From contig JAYRSJ010000010.1 of NCBI GenBank assembly GCA_041920215.1, forward strand, positions 62,001 to 126,000: a DNA stretch of 64,000 nt. The letters run 5' to 3'. Positions 63,344 to 64,000 of the stretch are shown one piece after another (the stretch's first letter is position 1; the number at the start of each line of letters is the position of its first letter). The notes under the pieces are model-generated. The model saw only the letters and a program-made list of their open reading frames with translations, searched no databases and was not told where the DNA came from. This DNA is from JAYRSJ01 sp041920215. Its GTDB lineage: Bacteria > Pseudomonadota > Gammaproteobacteria > Burkholderiales > Burkholderiaceae_C. Position numbers and translations under genes: made by a program.

Positions 63344-64000
63344 GTGAGCGGGCTGCGACGGGCCGGCGCCTGGGCGGGTGGCTGCTGCCGCTGTTGCTGC
63401 TGACGATGCTGCTCGGACCACCGGGCGCGGTGCAGGCGACCGAGCCGCTGCGCTTCTATACCGAGGAATACCCGCCGGTCAGCTTCTCTGAGCAGGGCAA
63501 GGCCGCGGGCATGGCCACCGAGCTGGTGCAGGCCCTGGCGCAGCGCCTGGGCGAGCCGGCCCGCATCGAGGTGCTGCCCTGGGCGCGCGGCTACCGGCTG
63601 GTGCAGCAGCAGCCCGGTAGCGCGCTCTTCGTGACGATACGCAACCGTGAGCGCGAGCCGCGCTTCAAATGGGTGGGCCCGGTGCTGCTGGCCACCGACG
63701 GTTTCTATGCGCTCAGGGGTTCGGGACTGCAGCTGCGCAAGGAGGCGGACCTGCAGCAGTTCGCCGAGATCGCGGTGCCGCGCGACTGGTTCACCTACCA
63801 GGAACTGCGGGCCCGCGGTCTGCGCAATCTGCTGGGCGTCAACGAGCCGGCCCAGATGTTCAAGATGCTGCGGCTGGGCCGGGTCAAGCTGATCGTTGCC
63901 GACAACCTGAGCTTCTACGCCCGCGGTGCTGCGGCCGAGCAGGTGGCGGGGCTGCGGCCGGAGGATGTGGAGATGGTCTACCCCTATCGCAGCTCCTATG
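63340..64000 (+). CDS. Periplasmic solute-binding protein (SBP_bac_3-like), 3' end outside window
   Basis: Open from the ATG overlapping the queG stop to the window edge, 220 codons visible. The N-terminus is a signal peptide (GGWLLPLLLLTMLLGPPGAV, cleaved near VQATEP). The mature protein begins LRFYTEEYPPVSFSEQGKAA, followed by GMATELVQALAQRLGEPARI, WARGYRLVQQQPGSALFVTI and RNREREPRFKWVGPV. This is the amino-acid ABC binding fold, in the subgroup without obvious transporter partners often found as stand-alone periplasmic sensors or transporters. The ligand is unknown. Confidence 0.85.
   Translation, partial: MSERAATGRRLGGWLLPLLLLTMLLGPPGAVQATEPLRFYTEEYPPVSFSEQGKAAGMATELVQALAQRLGEPARIEVLPWARGYRLVQQQPGSALFVTIRNREREPRFKWVGPVLLATDGFYALRGSGLQLRKEADLQQFAEIAVPRDWFTYQELRARGLRNLLGVNEPAQMFKMLRLGRVKLIVADNLSFYARGAAAEQVAGLRPEDVEMVYPYRSSY

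Overview
The window is about 70% GC and densely packed with protein-coding genes, many joined by ATGA-type stop/start overlaps. Gene content and order (ribD-ribBA-ribH-nusB-aminotransferase-ybgC-tolQRA next to glyA-nrdR and a minor-pilin cluster, an Entner-Doudoroff edd-eda pair, a PEP-CTERM protein, MutL with an endonuclease motif) point to a free-living betaproteobacterium of the order Burkholderiales, probably of the Rubrivivax/Leptothrix/Roseateles/Paucibacter type. The genus is an inference. I saw no rRNA, tRNA, CRISPR array, insertion sequence or prophage. No gene-free stretch exceeds 300 bases; the longest are 44504-44790 and 28960-29225.

Layout. 1-3264 (+): end of waaA, then a tungstate ABC transporter in the order permease, ATPase, binding protein. 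3248-8280 (-): a GAF-PAS-Fis regulator, a large GspE/PilB-like ATPase and an orphan TRAP binding protein. 8395-12722 (+): 5-oxoprolinase and pyroglutamyl peptidase, a pathway pair. 12808-13983 (-): a secreted PEP-CTERM trypsin-like protease. 14184-21116 (-): ribD, ribBA, ribH, nusB, an aminotransferase, ybgC, tolQ, tolR, tolA. 21154-26075 (-): type IV minor pilins, one of which (pilE-like) is cut by an in-frame amber codon. 26178-28959 (-): nrdR, glyA under a ZTP riboswitch, and a lytic transglycosylase with a long leader. 29226-30776 (+): ubiD. 30993-35824: ydcF-like gene, msrA, a His-rich-loop ABC system with a small Cys-rich secreted protein and a DUF3299 protein, and pdxH. 35962-42371: a MobA/MocA-like nucleotidyltransferase, chaC, edd-eda, a thioesterase, a CAT-like acetyltransferase and an FAD oxidoreductase. 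42409-44503 (-): thyA-folA-xth. 44791-48695 (-): an MsbA-like exporter and a CoA hydrolase/transferase. 48813-49631 (+): a diguanylate cyclase. 49664-54038 (-): an AttEFGH-like ABC system. 54052-59587 (-): mutL, an rRNA pseudouridine synthase, an MFS exporter, miaA. 59651-64000: dedA, amiC, tsaE, queG and the start of a solute-binding protein.

How genes work together. ChaC and Pcp both release 5-oxoproline, which the 5-oxoprolinase returns to glutamate. ThyA makes dihydrofolate, FolA reduces it, and GlyA charges tetrahydrofolate with one-carbon units; the ZTP riboswitch on glyA senses 10-formyl-THF shortage. Edd and Eda complete the Entner-Doudoroff branch, with a HexR-like site in front. The most notable points are the amber-interrupted pilE with G-tracts upstream of its operon, the ZTP riboswitch, the putative metal-linked ABC cluster, a DHFR lacking the usual active-site tryptophan, and a GAF-PAS-Fis regulator without its sigma-54 ATPase domain.
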